Of a DNA stretch of 64,000 bases, positions 36,074 through 44,207 are shown piece after piece (the stretch's first letter is position 1; every line of letters starts with the position of its first letter). The stretch is from Hyunsoonleella flava. GTDB lineage: Bacteria; Bacteroidota; Bacteroidia; Flavobacteriales; Flavobacteriaceae. The notes under the pieces are model-generated. The model saw nothing but the letters and a program-made list of their open reading frames with translations, was not told the DNA's origin and ran no database searches. Made by a program: the position numbers and the translations under genes. The stretch is taken from assembly GCF_004310325.1 (NCBI RefSeq), contig NZ_SIRT01000009.1, positions 1 to 64,000 of the forward strand, read 5' to 3'.

Positions 36074-36099
36074 AAAATCAACTATATAAAGTTGATTTT
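36074..36099. promoter_or_regulatory. Inverted repeat abutting the start of the helical-repeat gene
   Basis: AAAATCAAC (36074-36082) and GTTGATTTT (36091-36099), a perfect 9-bp dyad with an 8-nt spacer in the leuA-divergent gap. It ends at the base before the ATG at 36100. It could be an operator or an mRNA hairpin; if the transcript starts inside it, the ATG at 36106 may be the real start. Confidence 0.5.
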
Positions 36100-37650
36100 A
36101 TGACTATGGTAAAAGAGCAAAAAGATAATTTATTTGTTTTGGTAAAATCGCTTTCAAAATCTGAAAAGCGACAATTCAAACTTTACGTCGGCAGATTGGG
36201 TGTAAACGATGATTCTAAGTTTTTAATGCTGTTCAATATTTTGGATAAATTAAAGGCCTATGATGAGGCTGCCATTTTAAAAAAGGGCATCGTAAAAAAG
36301 CAACAGTTATCCAACCTTAAAGCACATTTATATAAACAGATTCTCATTAGTTTGCGTTTGAATCCGTCGCATCAAAACATCAGGATTCAGATACGTGAGC
36401 AGCTTGATTTTGCAACCATTTTATATCACAAAGGACTTTACAAACAAAGTTTAAAAATTCTTGATAAGGCAAAAAGTCTTGCAATTTCTAATGAAGAAAA
36501 GAATGTAGCTTATGAAATAGTTGAACTTGAAAAAATTATTGAATCCCAGTACATTACCAGAAGTATCAGTAATCGTGCGGACGAGTTGACCATTCAAGCC
36601 AAGGAACTAAGCCAACATAATGTTTTGGCCAGTAAACTCTCCAATTTGTCGTTGCAGTTGTATGGCCTCTTTTTAAAAACGGGATATGTAAAAAATGACG
36701 AAGAGTTTCAAATTATTGATAAATATTACCACGATAGGCTGCCTAAATATGATATCAACAAACTAGGTTTTCGTGAAAAATTATGGTTGTACAAGGCGAA
36801 ACTGTGGTATAGCTTTTTAACTGTAGATTTTTTGGCCTGTTATAAATACGCATCCAAATGGGTGGATTTATTCTATGATAAAAAGGACATGATTGTACTA
36901 AATCCTGTCTTTTTCCTTCGCGGAAATCACTATTTATTGGAGGCTTTATTTTACTTACGGCAGTATGATAAGTTCAAAGAAACCTTATCAAAATTTGAGG
37001 CAATTACTCAAGAAAAGTGGTTTCCTTTAGATGATAATAACGAATCTCTGGCGTTTTTATACATATACAATAACAAGTTTAATCTGCACTTTATTGAAGG
37101 CAGTTTTGTGGAAGGGTTACCATTAATTGATACGGTTTTAGAAAAACTTAAAAGCTATAAAAACCGCATAGATGAGCATCATATCATGGTGTTTTATTAT
37201 AAAATGGCGAGCATGTATTTTGGGGCTGGCGAAACCAGAAAGTGCATCTTTTACTTGGACAAAATCATTAGCAATAAATCATTGCAAATGCGCGAGGATT
37301 TATTGTGTTTTTCAAGAATTTTAAATTTGGTGGCGCACTACGAGGCGGGACTGGATTACAATTTGGATATCCTCATAAAAAGCACCTACAAGTTCTTAAT
37401 TAAGATGGAAGATTTGTACGAAGTGCAAAAAGAATTCATTAAGTTTTTAAGAACCCTACCCGATATTTATCCGCACGAAGTAAAAGGCGAATTCATCAAA
37501 CTACACAAAAAGTTAAAAGAGTTTGAGAACGACCCCTATCAAAGTCGCGCGTTTTTGTATTTAGACATCATTTCTTGGCTGGAATCAAAGATTGAAAATC
37601 GACCTATAGGCCAAATTATTCGCGATAAATTTTTACAAACACAAGCTTAG
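36100..37650 (+). CDS. Large alpha-helical repeat protein of unknown function
   Basis: Unrecognised 516-residue cytoplasmic protein. No signal or membrane segment is present. It is strongly helical with degenerate TPR-like pairs, for example ATILYHKGLYKQSLKILDKA (near 108), NHYLLEALFYLRQYDKFKET (near 271) and ASMYFGAGETRKCIFYLDKI (near 369). The N-terminus, FVLVKSLSKSEKRQFKLYVG, looks like a small separate domain. Similar proteins occur widely in Flavobacteriaceae, from general impression rather than a search. It has its own promoter region divergent from leuA. A second ATG two codons in is equally plausible. Confidence 0.8.
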   Translation: MTMVKEQKDNLFVLVKSLSKSEKRQFKLYVGRLGVNDDSKFLMLFNILDKLKAYDEAAILKKGIVKKQQLSNLKAHLYKQILISLRLNPSHQNIRIQIREQLDFATILYHKGLYKQSLKILDKAKSLAISNEEKNVAYEIVELEKIIESQYITRSISNRADELTIQAKELSQHNVLASKLSNLSLQLYGLFLKTGYVKNDEEFQIIDKYYHDRLPKYDINKLGFREKLWLYKAKLWYSFLTVDFLACYKYASKWVDLFYDKKDMIVLNPVFFLRGNHYLLEALFYLRQYDKFKETLSKFEAITQEKWFPLDDNNESLAFLYIYNNKFNLHFIEGSFVEGLPLIDTVLEKLKSYKNRIDEHHIMVFYYKMASMYFGAGETRKCIFYLDKIISNKSLQMREDLLCFSRILNLVAHYEAGLDYNLDILIKSTYKFLIKMEDLYEVQKEFIKFLRTLPDIYPHEVKGEFIKLHKKLKEFENDPYQSRAFLYLDIISWLESKIENRPIGQIIRDKFLQTQA

Positions 37651-37656
37651 ATGTTT

Positions 37657-37750
37657 TGGGCGCAACCCATAAGGGGTCGGGCTTTTCGTTAATAGTTTTG
37701 GCTCGATGCACGCCTCGCCAAAAGCTGCCACTGCAATCCCTTGCGCGGGG
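37657..37750 (-). repeat. Dispersed repeat family A, copy 6 (inverted, divergent)
   Basis: Minus-orientation copy 6 bases after the stop codon of the helical-repeat gene. On the plus strand it starts TTGGGCGCAACCC, has GGGGTCGGGCTTTTCG and ends CTGCAATCCCTTGCGCG. It is more decayed than the others: GGGATTGCAG is kept but the TTAACG part is changed. Confidence 0.7.
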
Positions 37751-37935
37751 CTTGTTTGCTAATTTCTGGTTAATCTGTTTAGATTTTGCTTTTTTGGGGA
37801 GATTCGTTTACCGGTCTCGGCTCGTATGTTTACATTGCGGAAAAATCCGCAGGATTCTTTCCGCCGTAGCCGAAAGATAGCAAATAAGCGTTGAATTCCG
37901 ATTAGGAATTCAACCGCAATGAATTATAGCCATTG
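37751..37935. other. Gene-free stretch with the left end of a 1-kb patch
   Basis: Contains TTCGTTTACCGG (37803-37814), whose perfect reverse complement lies at 38800-38811, and a 10-bp hairpin GTTGAATTCC/GGAATTCAAC (37890-37914). On the minus strand the hairpin follows the lipoprotein gene and may terminate it. GC content is higher than in neighbouring gaps. Confidence 0.55.
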
Positions 37936-38406
37936 TTACCTGCTGGCTTTTTTTACTTTTATTCCAACAGTATGTCTGTCAATCGTCTCAAAAAAGTCAA
38001 CCACATATCTGTCATCTACTCGAAATAATTTTTCTCCGTTTTGTTCGACTTTTAGTTCGTTCAGATTTTCTTTTAAAATCAACACATCGTTTGGGTCGTT
38101 TAGTGAAAAATTTATGTCATTTCCAATCCATAAAGCTTGTCTACTTTTTAATTCACACGTTATGATTTTGTTTTCAGAGTCAGATTTAGACTCAATTCCG
38201 ATTTCATAAGCCTTTTTAATTTCCAGTATTTCAAAATCCGAGTCAAATTCCACAATTCTTGGAATAGGGACAAATACTTCTCCATTAGGACCACATTCAT
38301 ATGTCACAAAAATTGGATTCTCCGTTGTGTTGAATATATAAAAGTCCGTATTGTACGAACAACTTGTTAGGATTAACAAAGATAAAAGTCCAATTTTTTT
38401 TTTCAT
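37936..38406 (-). CDS. Hypothetical lipoprotein of unknown function
   Basis: Unrecognised 156-residue protein. The start at 38406 (MKKKIGLLSLLILTSC) opens a lipoprotein signal with Cys16; the upstream in-frame ATG runs through the previous gene's end. The mature part contains DFYIFNTTENPIFVTYECG and ends in a basic KVKKASR. It looks like a small all-beta domain. It lies 5 bases after the small membrane protein gene, in the same direction, inside the patch bounded by 12-bp inverted repeats. Confidence 0.65.
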   Translation of the reverse strand: MKKKIGLLSLLILTSCSYNTDFYIFNTTENPIFVTYECGPNGEVFVPIPRIVEFDSDFEILEIKKAYEIGIESKSDSENKIITCELKSRQALWIGNDINFSLNDPNDVLILKENLNELKVEQNGEKLFRVDDRYVVDFFETIDRHTVGIKVKKASR

Positions 38407-38411
38407 TTCTT

Positions 38412-38711
38412 TCAACCAAATAAGTATATAAGGGTATATGCTGAAATTAGCAATGAAGCCAATAAATTTATATAACTCCATTTAGTTCGATTCGTAGCTC
38501 TAATTATTATTAGAAGACCAAAAATTATCCCAAAAATTAGACTTAAAGCTCCCAATCCTAATATCATTAGACCAATAATTCCTTTTCCAATACCAGATTG
38601 TCCATCTCCCATTGGGTCAACCTTAATACTATCAAATTCTGGAATCAGATATGAAATGGTCAAAACCAGTATTATCAAGATGAAAGTCGCTATTATATTG
38701 AAAATTCTCAT
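38412..38711 (-). CDS. Small membrane protein of unknown function
   Basis: Unrecognised 99-residue protein with three hydrophobic segments (about residues 3-24, 43-70 and 80-98). I chose the ATG at 38711 (MRIFNIIATFILIILVL) because the first membrane helix begins there; an ATG at 38774 would add residues encoded by what looks like a structured flank. A Gly-rich loop (MGDGQSGIGKGIIG) lies between the first two helices. Paired with the lipoprotein gene downstream. Confidence 0.6.
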   Translation of the reverse strand: MRIFNIIATFILIILVLTISYLIPEFDSIKVDPMGDGQSGIGKGIIGLMILGLGALSLIFGIIFGLLIIIRATNRTKWSYINLLASLLISAYTLIYLFG

Positions 38712-38888
38712 TGGTTGGTTCAGCTTGCAGGTAACAAGATTTCGGATATGCGCCGTTATATAATACTTCGACAAGCTCAGTACAAGTTCTTCATATCCGC
38801 CGGTAAACGAAGTTAGTAGAAAATTTTTACAAAGTCAAGTGTTTAATTTCAGGTAAAACCAAGAAAAACAAAAATAGTTTCCCGAAAA
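38712..38888. other. Right flank of the 1-kb patch
   Basis: Holds an inverted pair CGGATATG (38748-38755) and CATATCCG (38792-38799), a TTCGACAAGCTCAGTAC segment (38767-38783) related to other dispersed repeats, and the right 12-bp terminal repeat CCGGTAAACGAA (38800-38811). The rest, to the metY promoter, is AT-rich with nothing else seen. Confidence 0.5.
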
Positions 38889-38920
38889 TTTGGAAATTAA
38901 CTTTTCAGAACGAATCTTTG
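38889..38920 (+). promoter_or_regulatory. Promoter of the metY transcript
   Basis: TTTG (38889-38892), 20 bases, AATCTTTG (38913-38920): one mismatch to the -7 consensus and standard spacing. It starts the transcript about 25 bases before the SAM-I aptamer. Confidence 0.65.
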
Positions 38921-38950
38921 CAGTCTCAAAGTTCAAAAACGTATTGAAAT

Positions 38951-39071
38951 GTTATCAAGAAAGGTGGAGGGATTAGACCCGATGAAACCTTAGCAACCCT
39001 TTAAACTTATTAAAGAAGGTGCTAAATTCTACTTAAACCCCAATTCATTTATTGGTGTTTGGATAGATAAC
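38951..39071 (+). promoter_or_regulatory. SAM-I (S-box) riboswitch
   Basis: Classical S-box: P1 GTTATC (38951-38956) with GATAAC (39066-39071), then AAGAAAGGTGGAGGGATTAG, CCCGATGAAACCTTAGCAACC, and AAGGTGCTAAATTCTAC. These are the conserved G-A internal loop, the pseudoknot/kink-turn region and the central junction. It precedes metY, a methionine-pathway gene, as expected. High SAM should lower downstream expression. Confidence 0.95.
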
Positions 39072-39075
39072 CCAA

Positions 39076-39198
39076 AAAATTACAGTCTGTAGTTTTAAAA
39101 AAATTCTTTATAACATTTTTTTAGTGAAACACTATTTTGAGAGATTGCGTAGCAATGCATTCAAAATAGTAAGATGAACTAATCCCGCTTTTTGCGGG
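39076..39198 (+). promoter_or_regulatory. Chain of three hairpins between the SAM-I aptamer and metY
   Basis: Hairpin 1 (39076-39096) is an AAAATTACA/TGTAGTTTT stem followed by TTTT, a possible AT-rich terminator directly after P1. Hairpin 2 has a perfect 10-bp stem ACTATTTTGA (39131-39140)/TCAAAATAGT (39161-39170) with an inner ATTGC/GCAAT. Hairpin 3 is CCCGC (39184-39188)/GCGGG (39194-39198). Which one is the regulatory switch cannot be told by eye. Confidence 0.5.
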
Positions 39199-39237
39199 AC
39201 ATTAGATATAATTATTAAATCAAAAAAAACTAAAAAA

Positions 39238-40512
39238 ATGAGCGATCAAAAATTAGCAACAAACGCATTACACGCAGGGCATGATGTAGCAACAAACGGA
39301 GGCGCAAGAGCTGTACCAATTTACCAAACTACATCTTACGTGTTTAACGATTCAGACCACGCAGCAAACTTATTTTCTTTACAAGAATTAGGTTTTATTT
39401 ACACACGTTTAAATAATCCAACCAATCAAATTTTACAAGAGCGTTTAGCTGCTGTAGAAGGTGGTATAGGTGCTGTAGTATTTGCTTCAGGAACGGCAGC
39501 AATTGCTACAGGATTATTAACGCTTTTAAAAGCGGGCGATCATATTGTAGCCTCAAGTAGTTTATACGGTGGTACGTATAATTTATTAAGTGTAACACTA
39601 CCAAGATTAGGTATTACAACTACTTTTGTTGATGCATCGGATGCAGAAAATTTTGAAAATGCAGTACAGGATAATACCAGAGCGTTTTTTGTAGAATCTT
39701 TAGGAAATCCTAAATTAGATGTATTAGATTTAGAAGCTATTGCTGAAAAATCTAAAACAGCAGGTGTGCCATTTATCGTGGATAATACGGTAGCAACTCC
39801 AGCCTTATTAAACCCGATTAAGCACGGAGCGAATATAGTTATTCACTCTTTGACGAAATATATTGGCGGACAAGGAACATCACTGGGAGGTGCAATTATT
39901 GATGCAGGAACGTTTGATTGGGCTAATGGAAAATTCCCTGAATTTACAGAGCCTTCAGCAGGGTATCACGGTTTAAAATATCATGAAACTTTAGGTGCAG
40001 CATCTTACACCTTTAAATTAATTTTGGAAGGATTGCGTGATTTTGGCGGTGCTATGAGTCCAACAAATGCTTTCAACATTATTCAAGGTTTAGAAACATT
40101 GCCAGTTAGAATCAAGCAACATAGTGAAAATGCTTTAGAATTGGCAAAATGGTTAGAAGCGCAAGACGAAGTGGCTTGGGTAAACTATCCAGGTTTAGAA
40201 AGTAGTAAGTACAACGCTTTAGCCAAAAAATACTTACCAAAAGGCCAAAGTGGTATTGTAACATTTGGTCACAAAGGCGGGTTTGATGCGGCAAAAACCA
40301 TTGCAGACGAAACACAAATTTTTTCTCTGTTGGCCAATATTGGGGACACAAAATCTTTAATTATTCACCCATCAAGTACCACGCACCAGCAATTAGACGA
40401 GGCAGAACAAGCATCAGCAGGTGTTTCACCAGATTTAATTAGATTGTCTGTTGGTATTGAAGATATTGAGGATTTAAAGGCAGATTTAAAACAGGCGTTT
40501 GCTAAAATATAA
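39238..40512 (+). CDS. metY: O-acetylhomoserine sulfhydrylase
   Basis: PLP enzyme that makes homocysteine from O-acetylhomoserine and sulfide. At 424 residues it is longer than cystathionine synthases and fits the MetY group. Visible parts: FIYTRLNNPTNQILQERLAA near 60, the Schiff-base lysine in VIHSLTKYIGGQGTSLGG near 207, and the closing IRLSVGIEDIEDL. It is the first gene behind the SAM-I riboswitch and is followed by the MetX-containing fusion that makes its substrate, so sulfide enters methionine directly. Confidence 0.94.
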   Translation: MSDQKLATNALHAGHDVATNGGARAVPIYQTTSYVFNDSDHAANLFSLQELGFIYTRLNNPTNQILQERLAAVEGGIGAVVFASGTAAIATGLLTLLKAGDHIVASSSLYGGTYNLLSVTLPRLGITTTFVDASDAENFENAVQDNTRAFFVESLGNPKLDVLDLEAIAEKSKTAGVPFIVDNTVATPALLNPIKHGANIVIHSLTKYIGGQGTSLGGAIIDAGTFDWANGKFPEFTEPSAGYHGLKYHETLGAASYTFKLILEGLRDFGGAMSPTNAFNIIQGLETLPVRIKQHSENALELAKWLEAQDEVAWVNYPGLESSKYNALAKKYLPKGQSGIVTFGHKGGFDAAKTIADETQIFSLLANIGDTKSLIIHPSSTTHQQLDEAEQASAGVSPDLIRLSVGIEDIEDLKADLKQAFAKI

Positions 40513-40780
40513 ATGCCCCACCTAACCTCCCCAAAGGGGAGGAATCATACTCATGTGGAGTATTGCGTTACATTGAGCGTTCCGCTTCACTTGTGCTTTG
40601 CGTAATTGAAGAATTGGGGAGGTAAGAGTTTGATTTTAAAGATAATAGTAGGTGTCTCCCATTGTTTTAGGGGGTAGAGATAAGTAAAAAAAAAAGTTGA
40701 TAGGTTTAAATTTATAGTCGACTTTAAAACATAAGAGTAAAAATCCCTCCCCAATTGGGGAGGCTAGGAGGGGCTTCTTT
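40513..40780 (+). repeat. Dispersed repeat family B, copies 2 and 3, around the metY-metX gap
   Basis: An inverted pair of repeat-B copies. One is CCCCACCTAACCTCCCC-AAA-GGGGAGG (40516-40542) with a partner GGGGAGGT near 40615. The other, at 40744-40776, reads CCTCCCCAATTGGGGAGG then CTAGGAGGGGCTT and supplies AGGAGG 9 bases before the next ATG. A further AAAGTTGA/TCGACTTT stem lies between (about 40690-40727). No gene seen. Confidence 0.7.
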
Positions 40781-43700
40781 ATGGAAAACGAACTGCAACA
40801 TATAACAATTGAAAATTACACCACCGAAAGCGGTGTGTTGAACCCTGAAATACAATTAAGCTATCAGGTGTTTGGAAAACCCATTGGTGAGGCGCCGATT
40901 GTATTGGTAAATCATGCTTTGACGGGAAACAGTAATGTGGCTGGTGAAATGGGTTGGTGGCAGGATTTAATTGGTGAAGACAAAGTAATTGATACCAAAT
41001 TATATACTATTCTGGCGTTTAATATTCCTGGGAATGGGTATGACGGTTTTGTGATTGACAATTACAAGGACTTTGTGGCACGCGATGTAGCGAAACTGTT
41101 TTTACAAGGTTTGGGAGTGTTGCAAACCGGACAACTTTTTGCGACGATTGGAGGTTCGTTAGGTGGTGGTATCGCTTGGGAAATGGCTGCAATTGACCCC
41201 AAATTTACGGAGCATTTAATTGTTGTGGCTACAGATTGGAAATCTACCGATTGGTTGATTGCCAATTGCCAAATTCAGGAGCAATTTTTGTTGAATTCTA
41301 AACATCCGGTGCATGATGCGCGTATGCATGCGATGTTGTGTTACCGCACGCCAGAGTCGTTTAAGGCACGTTTTCAGCGTTCTAAAAATGAGGATTTAGA
41401 GATTTTTAATGTAGAAAGTTGGTTGTTGCATCATGGTAAGAAGTTGCAGGAGCGTTTTCAGTTATCTGCGTACAAATTGATGAATCAATTGTTGAAGACC
41501 ATTGATGTGACTAAGGGTAGGGATAGGAATTTCAACGTGTTGGAAAACATTGAAGCGAAGATTCACATTATAGGTGTGGATTCAGATTTGTTTTTTACTG
41601 CGGAAGAAAACCGGGAAACGCAAAAGCAATTGGCGTTGACGAATCCTAATGTAACCTACAGCGAAATCCATTCGTTGCACGGGCATGATGCCTTTTTAAT
41701 GGAATATGAGCAGTTAGAAAAAATAGTTGAGGGTATTTTTGTGCCAGACTCGAAGCGTAAACCCATTAAGGTGTTAAAGTTTGGTGGCAAATCTTTGGCC
41801 AACTGCAAAGGTTTAGAAACTGTACTTTCTATAATTGCCAATAAAGTGGACGCTGGAGAACGGATTACTGTTGTGGTTTCGGCGAGAGGTTCGGCTACGG
41901 ATGATTTAGAGATTATTTTGAATAAAGCTCTTGAAGGAAAGCCTTATCAAGAGGATTTGGAAGCGTTTAAAGCGTATCAAAGTGAGCCGTCAAAAACTAT
42001 AGATTTTTCTAAGGAGTTTTCTCTTTTAGATCAGTTATTTGAAGGCGTGAGTTTATTGCGTGATTACAGTAAAAAAACAAAAGATAATATTTTAGCGCAA
42101 GGTGAATTGTTGTCAGTAAAGTTGATTTCCAGTTTGTTGAATGAACGCGGAATATCAGCTAAAGCTACCGATGCGAGGGCATTGATAAAAACAGACGAAG
42201 CTTTCGGTAATGCACAACCTTTATCTAAATTATCAAAGGAAAATACGCAAGCCTATTTTAGCAAAAATAAGAATGTGGTGAATGTAGTTACAGGGTTTAT
42301 CGCTTCGAATTTAAAGAATGAAACCACAACTTTAGGACGTAACGGCAGTAATTATACAGCAGCTTTAATTGCTAATTTTTTAGAAGCCGAAGAACTGGAA
42401 AATTACACCCATGTTAGCGGTATCTATACAGCGAATCCTGATTTAGTGCCAGATGCAAAACAGATACGGGAATTGTCGTTTAGTGAAGCGAATGAATTGG
42501 CAAATTTTGGAACTTCGGTATTGCATGCCAAAACCATTATTCCTTTGGTGGAAAAGAATATCAACCTTAGGATTTTAAATACATTTAATGCTGATGATAA
42601 AGGCACGTTGATTACGGCGAAGCCAAGTGCCAAAGAAGTGACGTCATTGTCTGTAATGGACAATGTGGCCTTATTGAATTTAGAAGGTCGGGGTTTATTG
42701 GGAAAAATAGGCGTTGATGCTAGAATTTTTGGAGCTTTAGGAAGCAGCGGGATTAGTGTGAGCATTGTATCTCAAGGCTCTTCGGAAAGAGGTATTGGGC
42801 TAATTATTGATGCCGACCAAGCATCCCAAGCGGTAAGAGCTTTGGAGCGTGAGTTTAAAACCGATTTTCGTGCGCAGGACGTAAATGCCATTTCTGTGGA
42901 TGATAATGTGGCGGTGATTTCTATTGTGGGGATTGAATTGAGTTCGTTCCATAAACCGTTTAATGCGTTAATTCGAAACCAAATTACGCCGTTGTTGTTC
43001 AACAATACGGTAACGGGTAAGAATGTGAGTTTGGTGGTGAAAAAATCGCAATTGCACAAGGCGGTAAATGTGGTGCATGGAGAGATTTTTGGTATTTCTA
43101 AAAAGATAAATATTGCCATTTTTGGTCATGGTGGCGTTGGTGGTGCATTGATTAATCAGATTTTAAAGTCGAAAGACGATATTGAAAAACGCAAAGGTAT
43201 TAACCTGAATGTGTTTGCTATTGCGAATTCAAGGAAATTGATTTTAGATAAAGACGGCGCAGATGCTAATTGGAAAGATGCAATTGCGTCCAGTAATTTT
43301 GAGAGTTCTATTGATGATGTGATTACCTTTGCGAAAAACCATCACTTGGAAAATTTAATTGCGGTGGACAATACGGCGAGTGATGTGTTTTATAAAAATT
43401 ATATGCCGTTGGTTGAGGCTGGTTTTGATTTGGTATCAAGTAACAAAATCGCAAACACCATTTCGCATGAGTTTTATACCAAGTTGCGAGAAGAACTTAA
43501 ATCGCATAACAAAGAATATTTATATGAAACCACAGTTGGTGCTGGTTTACCATTGATTGATACGATTAAATTATTACACGAATCGGGTGAAAATATTACC
43601 AGGATTAGAGGTGTCTTTTCGGGAACCTTGAGTTATTTATTCAATAATTTTTCGGTGGAAGACAAACCGTTTAGTGCTATTATTAGAGAAACGGTGGATA

Positions 43701-44179
43701 AAGGTTTTACAGAACCAGATCCGCGTGAGGATTTTTCAGGAAATGATGTGGCTAGAAAGTTATTGATTTTAGCTAGGGAATTAGATTTGCAAAATGAGTT
43801 TGATGATGTAGAGGTATTGAATTTAATACCAGAAGCCTATCGAGATATTTCGGTGGAAGCATTTTTGAGTCAGTTAGAAGTTTTGGACGACCAATATCAG
43901 AAGTTGAAAGACGACCAAAAGGCAGGGCATGTACTTAGATATGTTGGCGATTTATCTGGAGATTTATCGCAAGACAAAGGAAATTTAGAAGTGAAATTGG
44001 TGTCAATTCCTGCCGATAGCACCTTAGGCCATGTAAAGGGAAGTGATGCTATTTTTGAAATATTTACAGAAAGTTATGGGGAGCAACCTATTGTGATTCA
44101 AGGTGCAGGTGCAGGTTCGGAAGTAACGGCGCGTGGGGTGTTTGGTGATATTTTGCGGTTGGGTAAGCGTGTTAATTAG
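40781..44179 (+). CDS. metX-thrA: Fusion protein: homoserine O-acetyltransferase - aspartate kinase - homoserine dehydrogenase
   Basis: 1132-residue protein with three enzymes in one chain. Residues 1 to about 325 are an alpha/beta hydrolase of the MetX type with the nucleophile in IGGSLGGG (near 126), an Asp in VDSDLFF (near 268) and His in HGHDAFL (near 302). Residues 330-775 are aspartate kinase, opening KVLKFGGKSLAN, with ACT repeats (LGKIGVDARIFGALGSSGIS). Residues 776-1132 are homoserine dehydrogenase opening IAIFGHGGVGGALINQIL. It would take aspartate to aspartyl phosphate and, after aspartate-semialdehyde formation, to homoserine and O-acetylhomoserine. The usual KFGGTS motif reads KFGGKS. 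No frameshift is needed. Confidence 0.93.
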   Translation: MENELQHITIENYTTESGVLNPEIQLSYQVFGKPIGEAPIVLVNHALTGNSNVAGEMGWWQDLIGEDKVIDTKLYTILAFNIPGNGYDGFVIDNYKDFVARDVAKLFLQGLGVLQTGQLFATIGGSLGGGIAWEMAAIDPKFTEHLIVVATDWKSTDWLIANCQIQEQFLLNSKHPVHDARMHAMLCYRTPESFKARFQRSKNEDLEIFNVESWLLHHGKKLQERFQLSAYKLMNQLLKTIDVTKGRDRNFNVLENIEAKIHIIGVDSDLFFTAEENRETQKQLALTNPNVTYSEIHSLHGHDAFLMEYEQLEKIVEGIFVPDSKRKPIKVLKFGGKSLANCKGLETVLSIIANKVDAGERITVVVSARGSATDDLEIILNKALEGKPYQEDLEAFKAYQSEPSKTIDFSKEFSLLDQLFEGVSLLRDYSKKTKDNILAQGELLSVKLISSLLNERGISAKATDARALIKTDEAFGNAQPLSKLSKENTQAYFSKNKNVVNVVTGFIASNLKNETTTLGRNGSNYTAALIANFLEAEELENYTHVSGIYTANPDLVPDAKQIRELSFSEANELANFGTSVLHAKTIIPLVEKNINLRILNTFNADDKGTLITAKPSAKEVTSLSVMDNVALLNLEGRGLLGKIGVDARIFGALGSSGISVSIVSQGSSERGIGLIIDADQASQAVRALEREFKTDFRAQDVNAISVDDNVAVISIVGIELSSFHKPFNALIRNQITPLLFNNTVTGKNVSLVVKKSQLHKAVNVVHGEIFGISKKINIAIFGHGGVGGALINQILKSKDDIEKRKGINLNVFAIANSRKLILDKDGADANWKDAIASSNFESSIDDVITFAKNHHLENLIAVDNTASDVFYKNYMPLVEAGFDLVSSNKIANTISHEFYTKLREELKSHNKEYLYETTVGAGLPLIDTIKLLHESGENITRIRGVFSGTLSYLFNNFSVEDKPFSAIIRETVDKGFTEPDPREDFSGNDVARKLLILARELDLQNEFDDVEVLNLIPEAYRDISVEAFLSQLEVLDDQYQKLKDDQKAGHVLRYVGDLSGDLSQDKGNLEVKLVSIPADSTLGHVKGSDAIFEIFTESYGEQPIVIQGAGAGSEVTARGVFGDILRLGKRVN

Positions 44180-44207
44180 TTGACTATAATCTGATAAATC
44201 ATCGAAA

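Noticed and set aside
37803-38811. Integron attC cassette as explanation of the 1-kb patch
   Set aside because: The flanks have palindromes, but I could not identify paired RYYYAAC/GTTRRRY sites in the right layout, and no integron integrase is present.
42424-43119. Long minus-strand frames inside the MetX-ThrA fusion
   Set aside because: They mirror conserved kinase sequence and have no homologous look; shadows of the real frame.
40781-44179. MetX-ThrA fusion as an assembly error
   Set aside because: The frame is continuous through the junction near residue 325-332 with no stop codon or homopolymer slip, and the linker is coding-like.
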